A stretch of 9,985 nucleotides of DNA from Fimbriimonadaceae bacterium (GTDB lineage Bacteria; Armatimonadota; Fimbriimonadia; Fimbriimonadales; Fimbriimonadaceae), in contig JALHPH010000031.1 of the NCBI GenBank assembly GCA_022842565.1, positions 1 through 9,985 on the forward strand, read 5' to 3'. This document shows, piece after piece, positions 1-6,641 of the stretch (positions are counted from its first letter, which is position 1; each line of letters opens with the position of its first letter). Under the pieces are notes generated by a model, which saw nothing but the letters and a program-made list of their open reading frames with translations, had not been told where the DNA came from and searched no databases. A program made the translations under genes and the position numbers.

Positions 1-885
1 TCCCACTGCGCATGCGCTGCGAGCAAGGACCCGTAGGTACGGTTCGGGCTGCAAATTGGTAACGACGCGCAGCCACGGGCGCGGCGCCCTCGACCGGAAC
101 GACCTGATCTCCTTGCTAATGTGATCGGAGCCCGCATCGATGTTGGGCCACAGCAGGATTGTTGGCATCGCGACCGCTTCCAGCGTCTCCAGGACCGCAC
201 ACATTTGGGTCGCCTCGTCGCCGTATTCGGTCGTGGTCGGGTGGAAAAGCGTGAGGAGGTAAGGCTGGCTGAGGTCAATCAGGGCGCCCGAGCCGATGGT
301 GTTCACGTCGTCCTCGATCGAGTCAAGGTCGAGCGTCCTCGCGAGGTCGCTGCTGGGGCAGCCGACACCCAAAATGGTCTCGGGTCGCTCGCCCATGCGC
401 ACTAGGAACTCAGCGGCGCGCCCGGTTGAGGGGAAGTGATAGTGCGCAAACTTCGTGATGGCGTGCCGGGTGCTCTCATCTATCGAGCCGCTCACCTCTC
501 CGCCCTGAATGTGGACAAGCGTCAGGTTCATGTAGGCCGCCGCCACCGCCGCGCCGAGCGCCTCATAACGGTCGCCGATCACGACGACGACTTCCGGTTC
601 CAAGCGCTGAAACTCGTTCGTGAATTCCATGATCCCGAGCCCGATCGATTTGGCCATGGTCGCGGGGGTGTTTCCTTCTAGCTCCATGTAGACCCGGCCC
701 GCCAGCGTCAGGCCATCTTGCCGTAGCACCTCCGCAGCGCTGCCAAAGCGCTCCAGTACCATGGTGCCTGCGACCACCGTCTGCAGTTCCAATCGCGGGT
801 CGGCTTCGATGGCTTGCATCACCGGCCTCAGGCGGCCGTAGTTGGCCCGGTCGACCAGCACCACACACACTTTCCTTTTATTCAC
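1..885 (-). CDS. neuC: UDP-N-acetylglucosamine 2-epimerase (hydrolysing), NeuC type, 3' end cut by window
   Basis: Family role: releases N-acetylmannosamine and UDP from UDP-GlcNAc in the cytoplasm, the first step of sialic acid synthesis; the close relative LegG acts on UDP-diacetylbacillosamine for legionaminic acid. Seen: 295 codons from a GTG at 885, open to the window edge. The N-terminus KRKVCVVLVDRANYGRLRP is the first Rossmann strand and glycine-rich turn. GDRYEAL lies at residues 104-110, the HIQGGE-x-SGSIDE block at 125-136, HPTTTE at 215-220 and PNIDAGSD at 247-254, all typical of NeuC. The family is usually about 370-390 residues, so the C-terminal quarter with the NSSSG and GxRQxGR motifs should continue off the left edge. 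The GTG is preferred because it precedes the first strand and has GAGGA (895-891) five bases upstream, inside neuB. The gene overlaps neuB by 8 bp, so the two are probably translationally coupled. NeuC versus LegG cannot be decided here. Confidence 0.93.
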   Translation of the reverse strand, partial: MNKRKVCVVLVDRANYGRLRPVMQAIEADPRLELQTVVAGTMVLERFGSAAEVLRQDGLTLAGRVYMELEGNTPATMAKSIGLGIMEFTNEFQRLEPEVVVVIGDRYEALGAAVAAAYMNLTLVHIQGGEVSGSIDESTRHAITKFAHYHFPSTGRAAEFLVRMGERPETILGVGCPSSDLARTLDLDSIEDDVNTIGSGALIDLSQPYLLTLFHPTTTEYGDEATQMCAVLETLEAVAMPTILLWPNIDAGSDHISKEIRSFRSRAPRPWLRVVTNLQPEPYLRVLARSACAVG

Positions 886-1882
886 AATCGTCCTCGCTCA
901 GCAGCGTGTCGGCGGGCAGGTCGCGGCGCAGGGTGCGCCCCACAATGCTGGGCAACATGGCCGCGGGCAAGCCGGTGCCCGGCTTCTTGGCCGCCAAATC
1001 CTGGGCCGTCAATACATGCCCGCGCGGGCGGGCTTCTTGCAGCACCACGCTCTTTTGGAACAGCTTGCGCATCGGTTCGGCTTGCCGCGCCCATGCGTCC
1101 TTGTCCACGGGGTTCTGGCGCATGGTCTCGGCTTGGCGTACCCCTCGAACCAGCTCGCGAAGCTGCTCGGGCGTCAGCGAGGAGCTTACATCGGGGCCAA
1201 AAGCATAAGGGCTCAGAGTCAGGTGAACCTCCACGACCGATGCCCCCAGGTATGCCGCGATGATGCCAGGAGCGATTTGGGCCGAATGGTCACTGAGCCC
1301 CACCGGAATGCCATACCGAGTGCCCATCTCGAACATCACATTCAACCCAACCTGCTCGACGGGGCAAGGGTAGGCGGTGGTGCATTGGAGCAATGTCAGG
1401 GCGATGCCGTCGGCGCTGGCCTTCTCCACCAATCGATCCATTTCGTCCCAGCTCGCCATGCCAGTACTTGCCACGATGGGTAGCCCTGTTTGGCGAAGCG
1501 CAGCCCAAAGGTCCGGGCTCTGGAGTTCACCGCTGGCGACCTTCCACTGCCTCATGCCTACCCGGCTCAGCAGCTCGACCGCTTTCACCGAAAAAGGCGA
1601 ACACCAAAACGCAATTCCGAGTTCGTCGCAATGTGCTTTCAGACCATGCCACTGGTTTTCGGTGAATTCCATCCGCTTCCAGTAGTCGTAGCGGCTGGCG
1701 TCCTGCTTGCTAAACCTGATGCGCCACGGCTCGTGCGGCGTGCTTTCCTCGTGCGCCAGATGGCATTGGAATTTCACCGCGTCGGCACCGCAAGCTGCGG
1801 CCGAGTCGATGAACGCATGTGCGGTGCCCAAGCTGCCATCGTGGGCCTGGGCGACTTCGGCGACGACCGTGCATGGGTTCAT
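878..1882 (-). CDS. neuB: N-acetylneuraminate synthase family protein (NeuB/LegI type)
   Basis: Family role: condenses phosphoenolpyruvate with ManNAc, or a diacetamido-hexose, to give a nine-carbon nonulosonic acid in the cytoplasm. Seen: 334 residues, near the usual 335-350. TIM-barrel motifs run in order: AEVAQAHDGS (8-17), ADAVKFQ (33-39), CSPFS (94-98), KVASGE (114-119), STGMAS (139-144), LLQCTTAYPCP (164-174), GLSDHS (195-200) and VEVHLTL (217-223). H199 and H220 match the two metal-binding histidines of NeuB. The usual EKHFTLD reads EVHLTLS, so the lysine before the second histidine is valine. A C-terminal SAF/antifreeze-like domain covers about 272-334, with KSVV and KKPGTG. The ATG overlaps the stop of the wzz-like gene as ATGA and has a strong ribosome site, GGGGGAG, six bases upstream. 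The adjacent hydrolysing epimerase favours a Neu5Ac or legionaminate route over pseudaminate, but the substrate is inferred. Confidence 0.93.
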   Translation of the reverse strand: MNPCTVVAEVAQAHDGSLGTAHAFIDSAAACGADAVKFQCHLAHEESTPHEPWRIRFSKQDASRYDYWKRMEFTENQWHGLKAHCDELGIAFWCSPFSVKAVELLSRVGMRQWKVASGELQSPDLWAALRQTGLPIVASTGMASWDEMDRLVEKASADGIALTLLQCTTAYPCPVEQVGLNVMFEMGTRYGIPVGLSDHSAQIAPGIIAAYLGASVVEVHLTLSPYAFGPDVSSSLTPEQLRELVRGVRQAETMRQNPVDKDAWARQAEPMRKLFQKSVVLQEARPRGHVLTAQDLAAKKPGTGLPAAMLPSIVGRTLRRDLPADTLLSEDDCE

Positions 1883-3090
1883 GAACGGCTCCCCCGCCTC
1901 AACGAGCTTACTATGAGCCCCAGCGCCAATCCAATCGCGCCAGCGGCGACCGGGTAACGCGCGTAGCGCTTATTGATGGGTCGGTCCTCGACATAGGTCG
2001 GTGTGAGCACCGCCCAGGTCACGTTCTCGGTCTCTGTCTCAAGCCGGGTGACTTCGTATTCAGCGCGAACGGAAGCCAGCGTTTTGGCAGTGGTTTCCAG
2101 TTCTCGCCGAACCTCGCTCATCTCGGCGTTCATGGAGGTTGCACGCTGTCGCATGGTGCGGAATGCCTCCACTTTTGCTCGCGCTGCGTCTCGATCGACT
2201 TCCGCGTGGTAGACGCTGGTATCCAGCTCGCGTATCACGCCGGCTTTGGTTTTGGCAACTTCACGGGCGTAGATGATTTCGGCCTCTTTCAGCATGCTGC
2301 GGGCCTCAACCATTTTCGGATGTTGGTCGCCATAGGTATCGCGGAGCGCGCTCATCGTCTGCCGCGCGCTTTCGACCCGTTGACGGCTTGACTCCAGCGA
2401 ATCCGATTGCGGCAGGTCGCTCCTCTGGAGCGCGAGCGTTCGCCTTGAGCGGATTTCTTCGACCTTCGACTCTTGAGATTTGAAATCGCCCTCCAGATCC
2501 ACGTAAAGCAGGTCGAGCTGGTTCAGGCTCTCGGGCGTGCCATCGACGGGAACATCAAGCTCGGACCATTTGTCCACAAATGCGGTCAGCTTAGCTTCGA
2601 ATTCCTCGTTTTTGGAATCTCGCACGCTCAAAAGCTGATCGGACTTTGCGGAAGAAATGGACTTGTTCATCCTGCGGTCGAGCGACCTCAGGAAATCGAG
2701 GCTGGCCTCCACGTGCTTTTTGGCAACTTCGCGGGATGTGTGCTCCGCCACTACGTCGATCTGAGACGATTCGACCCGCGCCAAAACGCCCCACGACCGC
2801 CGTACGTCGGCGATCGGTCGCTTGAACTGCTTGGCCAGCGATTCTGCCATGGCGTCGCTACGGAGCACGCCGACCAGAGCGGAATACGGTGTCGAGGTGG
2901 TGGTGCCAAGCAAGATGCGCGCGAAGGACGCCTCATCCTGACTGGGAACGTAGAGCTGCGCTTTTGCGCGGTAAACCGGCGGAATCACGACTACGTAGAC
3001 CAGCCCCAGGAGTGTCCCCATGACGAGCCCCGCCAAAGGCCATCTCCAGTTTCGTGATCGCGGCGCCCTGTTGTGTTCCGGTACTACCAC
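1879..3090 (-). CDS. Wzz/GumC-type polysaccharide chain-length determinant (co-polymerase), no kinase domain
   Basis: Family role: an inner-membrane periplasmic co-polymerase that sets chain length and links Wzy-type polymerisation to export. Seen: 403 residues with two membrane segments, about residues 16-38 (WPLAGLVMG...VYVVVIPPVY) and about 379-397 (YPVAAGAIG...GLIVSS). A Wzz signature, PPVYRAKAQLYV, follows the first segment. A long charged, coiled-coil-prone periplasmic part covers about 120-350 and contains YGDQHPKM (253-260), common in GumC-like proteins. A proline-bearing stretch (TPTYVEDRP) precedes the second segment. The protein ends six residues after it with RRGSRS; no Walker A motif or tyrosine cluster is present, so there is no fused BY-kinase. 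The start is GTG at 3090: the frame closes 24 bp upstream at the stop of the preceding gene, and no other usual start codon falls between. The gap to that gene is 21 bp, and the stop overlaps neuB by 4 bp. Family confident; exact subtype not. Confidence 0.88.
   Translation of the reverse strand: MVVPEHNRAPRSRNWRWPLAGLVMGTLLGLVYVVVIPPVYRAKAQLYVPSQDEASFARILLGTTTSTPYSALVGVLRSDAMAESLAKQFKRPIADVRRSWGVLARVESSQIDVVAEHTSREVAKKHVEASLDFLRSLDRRMNKSISSAKSDQLLSVRDSKNEEFEAKLTAFVDKWSELDVPVDGTPESLNQLDLLYVDLEGDFKSQESKVEEIRSRRTLALQRSDLPQSDSLESSRQRVESARQTMSALRDTYGDQHPKMVEARSMLKEAEIIYAREVAKTKAGVIRELDTSVYHAEVDRDAARAKVEAFRTMRQRATSMNAEMSEVRRELETTAKTLASVRAEYEVTRLETETENVTWAVLTPTYVEDRPINKRYARYPVAAGAIGLALGLIVSSLRRGSRS
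1889..1895 (-). promoter_or_regulatory. Strong Shine-Dalgarno of neuB
   Basis: GGGGGAG reading down from 1895 to 1889 lies six bases before the neuB ATG at 1882 and inside the last codons of the wzz-like gene. It is the clearest ribosome site among the coupled genes. It fixes the neuB start despite the ATGA overlap. Confidence 0.75.
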
Positions 3091-3111
3091 CGGGACGGTG
3101 ATACCCGAAAA

Positions 3112-4464
3112 TTAACAACCAGGCGGCGGGGTAGGCTGGGAGAGTTCGCTTCGACCGAGGTAGTTCTCGCGATAGACCAGCTTTGTGATGAGCTCTTGCT
3201 CATACTGCGCCAACTGCTCCACGCTCGTCAGCTGATATGTCTCCATGATGGTTCGGGCGACTTCGCCAATAGGCCCAAGGTTGCCCGTGTTCACTTTGCG
3301 ATCCATCAGAGTCGCCATGCCAGCTTCACTCTTCACGAAATCCCGGACGGTGAAGGTCTGGAACCTTTGGCCCGCAGTGACGATGACCTCATCGTCGGCG
3401 GGATAGTACATGCGGTCGGCCACCAAGAGTTGTGCCACTTGGTGCGGCACGCTGTGACGCCCTGCTTTTTGGAACACTGCGATGAGCCGCTTGTCTTTGA
3501 TGATGAGCCGGGCGGCTTCGGGACCAGCGGCCTCCACACCCGATTCTAGATCGAGGGCGACCAGACGACCGTCCTTTTTGACGTCCAAACCGTAACGCTG
3601 GAAATCCTTTCGGAACGCCTCGCCATCGCGTGCTTTTTGGGTTAGAAGCACTTGGCCAAGCGAGCCCGCCCCACCGCTGAGCGAGGCAAACTGGATGAAC
3701 CCGACCGAGACGAAACCCGTATCGTAGGTATTCACGCTATCGAGACCGCCCTCCAGGAGGCTGACGGCTTGAAAGACATTCTTCTTAAAACCACTGATTT
3801 TGGCGCTGTCGAGCAGTTCTTTCAGTTGGCCCGCGTCAAGCTTGCGCATGCTCGTCCCGGCGTCCATGACCCCTTCACGGAAGCGGTAGTACGCGTAGTT
3901 CGCCCGCATGTTCGGGTTGTCCACGAATTTGTGGACCTTGCCGTCGTGAAAAGTAATCGTGTGCTGCTTGGGCTCAACGGCTTCGGCAAAGGACTGCGGC
4001 TCCGGCATGATCGCGGCCAGACTCGCGGGCATGGAGCCAGGGCCAGGGACCATCGTTTGCTCCGGGAAAGGACGTTTGAAGTGCACTTCGTTGGCAGCGC
4101 GGGCATCGCAAGCGGCGATGTAGCGATCATAAGCGATCTTTGCGCTGATCCATTTGCTCCATTCGACTTGCGGCGAGCCGGCAAGCGGGTCCGCAGTGGG
4201 AGCGACTTTGCCGACGCCACGTGCTCGGTTGAAATCCCAAATCCAGCGCGAGCCCTCGGGGGTCAGGCGGACCTGCCACCGCCCATTACTTTGGGCATCG
4301 GGGGCCATGTTGACCTGGTAGCGTTCGGGCGACTCCCAGTAATCGAGGACTGCCTGACGGTCAGCCTCGGAGAACATGGCAGCGTAACCAGCGGTTCCGC
4401 TCATGAACGCACATCCGATGACAAATGCCATGGCGTGCCAACACCCAGGAAGTTTTGCTTGCAC
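3112..4464 (-). CDS. Secreted protein with lysozyme-like motifs, unrecognised family
   Basis: I do not recognise a named family. Seen, numbering from a GTG at 4464 (450 residues): a likely signal peptide, about 1-28 (hydrophobic AMAFVIGCAFMSG, then TAGYA before AMFSEAD), then a Trp- and Tyr-rich region. The central stretch has SLLEGG (E238) followed by NTYDTGFVSVGFIQFAS (about 245-261). Glu-Gly then a Gly-x-x-Gln-Phe strand resembles the catalytic glutamate and beta hairpin of lysozyme, transglycosylase and chitosanase folds. A later SEAGMATLMDR (about 379-389) followed by VNTGN also fits such proteins. The tail is Pro-rich and ends PTPPPGC. Inference: a periplasmic or secreted peptidoglycan or polysaccharide hydrolase serving the polysaccharide system. 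The frame is open to an ATG at 4626, but that would place the signal peptide after about 65 residues and run through a terminator hairpin. ATG 4431 is another possible start, though it leaves a short signal peptide with no positive charge. Confidence 0.6.
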   Translation of the reverse strand: MQAKLPGCWHAMAFVIGCAFMSGTAGYAAMFSEADRQAVLDYWESPERYQVNMAPDAQSNGRWQVRLTPEGSRWIWDFNRARGVGKVAPTADPLAGSPQVEWSKWISAKIAYDRYIAACDARAANEVHFKRPFPEQTMVPGPGSMPASLAAIMPEPQSFAEAVEPKQHTITFHDGKVHKFVDNPNMRANYAYYRFREGVMDAGTSMRKLDAGQLKELLDSAKISGFKKNVFQAVSLLEGGLDSVNTYDTGFVSVGFIQFASLSGGAGSLGQVLLTQKARDGEAFRKDFQRYGLDVKKDGRLVALDLESGVEAAGPEAARLIIKDKRLIAVFQKAGRHSVPHQVAQLLVADRMYYPADDEVIVTAGQRFQTFTVRDFVKSEAGMATLMDRKVNTGNLGPIGEVARTIMETYQLTSVEQLAQYEQELITKLVYRENYLGRSELSQPTPPPGC

Positions 4465-4510
4465 ATTTCGTATTGTGCCTAATGTTTGGGTGCGCTTGAG
4501 CGCTTGGCAC

Positions 4511-4554
4511 AAAAAATGCTCGTGTGGGAAGGAGAGGACAAAACCCACACGAGC
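4511..4554 (-). terminator. Intrinsic terminator or attenuator between lpxB and the downstream block
   Basis: In the minus-strand transcript GCTCGTGTGGG (4554-4544) pairs perfectly with CCCACACGAGC (4528-4518). The loop is 15 bases, rich in T and C, and the stem is followed by A and six T residues (4516-4511). The stem is 11 bp, 8 of them G-C. No T-run follows in the plus orientation, so it acts on minus-strand transcription only. It lies about 200 bp after the lpxB stop and 47 bp before the GTG chosen for the next gene. It either ends the lipid A transcript or serves as a conditional attenuator. Confidence 0.88.
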
Positions 4555-4614
4555 GAGTGCGTTGCTTCGTGTTGCGCCGGAGTTAGCTCCAGTGCGTTCG
4601 TTGGCATGATCTCG

Positions 4615-4633
4615 CATTGCGGTCATGCTCCTT
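4615..4633 (-). promoter_or_regulatory. Orphan Shine-Dalgarno with two ATG codons upstream of the terminator
   Basis: AAGGAG (4633-4628) is followed by ATG at 4626 (too close, one base) and ATG at 4617 (ten bases, usable). If used, translation would proceed through the hairpin at 4554-4518 and enter the lysozyme-like gene in frame. The site either marks a leader peptide or N-terminal extension, or is coincidental. Confidence 0.4.
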
Positions 4634-4755
4634 GTTTGCTATCGGAGGGGGTCTGAAGTTTCTGTAGGGTTCTAATGCCCTTCGGGAATAATTCTTGATC
4701 TCCATTCATAAAGAGCGGTCTGACGGACAAAAAAGTTTCCAATTTTCCAAAAATT

Positions 4756-5853
4756 TTACTTGGCAAGTGTTTGGTTTCCCATCAGTTCCAGAATCATCGG
4801 GGCCGTTTCTTGGATTGCTGTGGAGGGCTGGAGCTCATTTTTGATGCTGGCAAAGGCCTCCAATTGCGCAGCTCTTTCTTTGGAATGCTCGCTGAGGAGC
4901 GGTCCTAGGTACTCGCCGATGGCTTCGGCTGTCGCGTCGTGTTGGATCAGCTCCTCTACCACGCGCCGCCCCAGGATGAGGTTTGGCAGGGCGATGAAGT
5001 CGAATTTGGGCTTGCGAATTTTGTACTCCAGCTCCTGCACCCACGATCCGCGATAGACGACGACGCAGGGGCAGCCGCAAAGCGCGGCTTCCAGGGTGGC
5101 CGTTCCGGAACAGATCAGCGCGGCCTGGGCCGATTGCAGCAGTGCGTATCGATCGCGACTTCCTGTGAGCGTCACACCCAGTTGCTGCCCCAACTTCGCC
5201 ATCGGCCCCAACTCGACGTTCGGCGCTAAAGCCACGCTTGCTTCCCGGATGCCGAGTTTCATCAACGCCCCACAAAGCGGCCGGAGGTTGTGCTCGACCT
5301 CGTGCCCGCGGCTACCGGGCATCAGCACCACGCCCTGACGGGGTGCTTTGGGTTGTTCGGGGACCATGCTGAGCAGCGGGTGGCCCAGGAAGTGAGCGTC
5401 CGCTCCCGCCTTTTGCAGAATCTCCGCCGACCATGGAAATGGGGTCACGATGCGATCGGTGAGGCTGACGAGGTCCGCGCCCTGACGGTCCTTGCGCCAG
5501 CTCCCAGGCGGGATAAAGTAAAGGACCTTCCAGCCCTGCGCTTTGGCCTCGCGGCAAAGCCGGATGTTCATGTAGCCGTAGTCGATGGGCACAAAAACCC
5601 CTCTCTGGGCACCCCGCAGCACCGCTTTGGCGCGCTGGAAACCGCCCCATACGCGCGGAGCAACCCGCAGGGCTTCAGTAATGCCGACCGCGCCCCAATT
5701 CGAGGATTCAGCGACCAGCGAGCCCAGAGCAGCCCGGCAATAGGTGCCACCCACCGCTTGCATCGGAGTGTCGGGAGCAAGCTCGCGAACGGCGTCGATC
5801 AGGGCACCCGCGTAAGCGTCGCCAGATGCTTCGCCCGCAGAAAAAAGGACCAT
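4756..5853 (-). CDS. lpxB: Lipid-A-disaccharide synthase, divergent LpxB
   Basis: Family role: a GT19 glycosyltransferase that joins UDP-diacylglucosamine and lipid X to make the lipid A disaccharide at the inner face of the inner membrane. Seen: 365 residues, close to the usual 380. GEASGD lies at 7-12, GAVGITE at 54-60, GHPL at 157-160, PGSRGHEVE at 179-187, SGTATLE at 249-255 and ALPNLILGRRVVEELIQ at 288-304; these are the family's landmarks in order. Two active-site blocks differ: the common ID-x-P-x-FN motif reads IDYGYMNIRL (90-99), keeping D91, and the usual SP-x-VWAWR motif reads PPGSWRKDR (115-123), lacking the WAW core. The start is the ATG at 5853, only two bases after the lpxA stop, and leaves just five residues before GEASGD, on the short side but complete. 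No separate ribosome site is visible, so translation is probably coupled. An LpxB-related enzyme with altered substrate remains possible. Confidence 0.88.
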   Translation of the reverse strand: MVLFSAGEASGDAYAGALIDAVRELAPDTPMQAVGGTYCRAALGSLVAESSNWGAVGITEALRVAPRVWGGFQRAKAVLRGAQRGVFVPIDYGYMNIRLCREAKAQGWKVLYFIPPGSWRKDRQGADLVSLTDRIVTPFPWSAEILQKAGADAHFLGHPLLSMVPEQPKAPRQGVVLMPGSRGHEVEHNLRPLCGALMKLGIREASVALAPNVELGPMAKLGQQLGVTLTGSRDRYALLQSAQAALICSGTATLEAALCGCPCVVVYRGSWVQELEYKIRKPKFDFIALPNLILGRRVVEELIQHDATAEAIGEYLGPLLSEHSKERAAQLEAFASIKNELQPSTAIQETAPMILELMGNQTLAK

Positions 5854-5855
5854 GA

Positions 5856-6641
5856 CTACCGCTGGTCGCCGCGACCATTTTTGCCATCAAACCACCGTTG
5901 CACGAAGGTGAGCAACTCCCGGACTTCGGCGGTGATCGGTACTTCGCGCTCGACAGCCTCAATGGCGTGCGAGAGGCCGAGCTGGGTTTTGAACAGCAGC
6001 TTCACGGCTTTGTGCAGCGCCAAGCGAGCTTCGGAAGTCACGCCGATTCGCCGAAGGCCGATCGCGTTGATGTCCCAAATCTTGTTGTCGCCTTCGACGA
6101 TGCAGAACGGCGGGACGTCGCGGGTGATACGGCTCATGCCGCCCACCATGCTTGCTCGCCCGATGCGAACCCACTGGTGCACGCCGGTCATTCCGCCCAG
6201 GTTGGCCAGACTCTCGATGGTCACGTGCCCTGCGCAACCCACGTTGTTGGTGATGGTCACGTCGTCGTGGACGTCGCAGTTGTGGCCCAGGTGGACGTTG
6301 GCCATGATAAAGCAACGATTGCCGACCTTGGTTGCTTTCCCTTCACCGGTGGCGCGGTGGATGGTGACGAACTCTCGAAAGACGTTGTCATCGCCGACGG
6401 TCAGAAAAGTTGGCTCGTCTTTGTAGCGGCGATCCTGCGGCGGCCCTCCCAAGATCGCTCCCTGGAAGATGGTGTTCCGTGCCCCGATGCGGGTGCCGCC
6501 TTTGATGGTCACGTGGCTATCCAGGATCGTGCCATCGCCTATGACCACATCGTCCTCCACATAGCACAAGGGGCCAATGATGACGCCCTGCCCGATTTCG
6601 GCGCGGGTGCTCACAACAGAAGTAGGGTGGATGGTGGTCAA
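5856..6641 (-). CDS. lpxA: UDP-N-acetylglucosamine O-acyltransferase (LpxA), TTG start
   Basis: Family role: transfers a hydroxyacyl chain from acyl carrier protein to UDP-GlcNAc, the first lipid A step, in the cytoplasm as a trimer. Seen: 261 residues from the TTG at 6641, against 262 in E. coli. Left-handed beta-helix hexapeptide repeats occupy about 1-185 (IGQGVIIG, VVIGDG, VGNRCFI, VHDDVTI, IESLANLGG, VRIGRASMVGG), followed by a helical C-terminal domain. Histidines 117, 120, 139 and 155 match E. coli H122, H125 (the catalytic base), H144 and H160. The mature N-terminus MTTIHPTSVV is the standard LpxA start; the frame is open further upstream to 6719, but those 26 residues are arginine-rich and lie inside fabZ. 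The TTG overlaps the fabZ stop as TTGA (6641-6638), with no obvious ribosome site, suggesting coupling to fabZ. Confidence 0.95.
   Translation of the reverse strand: MTTIHPTSVVSTRAEIGQGVIIGPLCYVEDDVVIGDGTILDSHVTIKGGTRIGARNTIFQGAILGGPPQDRRYKDEPTFLTVGDDNVFREFVTIHRATGEGKATKVGNRCFIMANVHLGHNCDVHDDVTITNNVGCAGHVTIESLANLGGMTGVHQWVRIGRASMVGGMSRITRDVPPFCIVEGDNKIWDINAIGLRRIGVTSEARLALHKAVKLLFKTQLGLSHAIEAVEREVPITAEVRELLTFVQRWFDGKNGRGDQR

Larger units (their letters stand above)
4465..4755 (-). other. Intergenic leader between lpxB and the lysozyme-like gene
   Basis: The region opens after the lpxB stop with an AT-rich stretch (about 4727-4755) including an ACTTTTTT run; I see no good stem there. A consensus-like ribosome site, AAGGAG (4633-4628), lies one base before an ATG at 4626 and ten bases before a second ATG at 4617. 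Both open a frame that continues, without a stop, through the terminator into the next gene. A small stem, GGAG-CTAA-CTCC (4590-4579), precedes the terminator. The predicted residues before the signal peptide look non-coding in character. I could not identify a convincing sigma-70 promoter on either side of the hairpin, nor match a known riboswitch. The layout is compatible with a translated leader that affects termination, but this is inference. Confidence 0.45.

Noticed and set aside
2473..3057. 194-codon plus-strand open frame
   Set aside because: Antisense to the wzz-like gene, which has two proper membrane segments and family motifs.
3652..4482. 276-codon plus-strand open frame
   Set aside because: Mirror of the lysozyme-like gene; no motif, no ribosome site considered convincing, and it runs through the terminator stem.
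4465..4626. N-terminal extension of the lysozyme-like protein to the ATG at 4626 or 4617
   Set aside because: It crosses a strong terminator hairpin and puts a clear signal peptide about 55-65 residues inside the protein. The ribosome site at 4633-4628 keeps the idea alive, so it is reported as a finding and not as the gene start.
4720..4755. Second terminator directly after lpxB
   Set aside because: There is a T-run, but only weak AT-rich pairing before it; no GC-rich stem was found.
4560..4760. Riboswitch such as c-di-GMP (GEMM) in the leader before the lysozyme-like gene
   Set aside because: The conserved core sequences of that class are not present, and only a small 4-bp stem and the terminator could be drawn by eye.
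5290..6426. 378-codon plus-strand open frame
   Set aside because: It is antisense to lpxB and lpxA, which carry full family motifs; its predicted protein has no recognisable motif and is a product of GC-rich codon bias.
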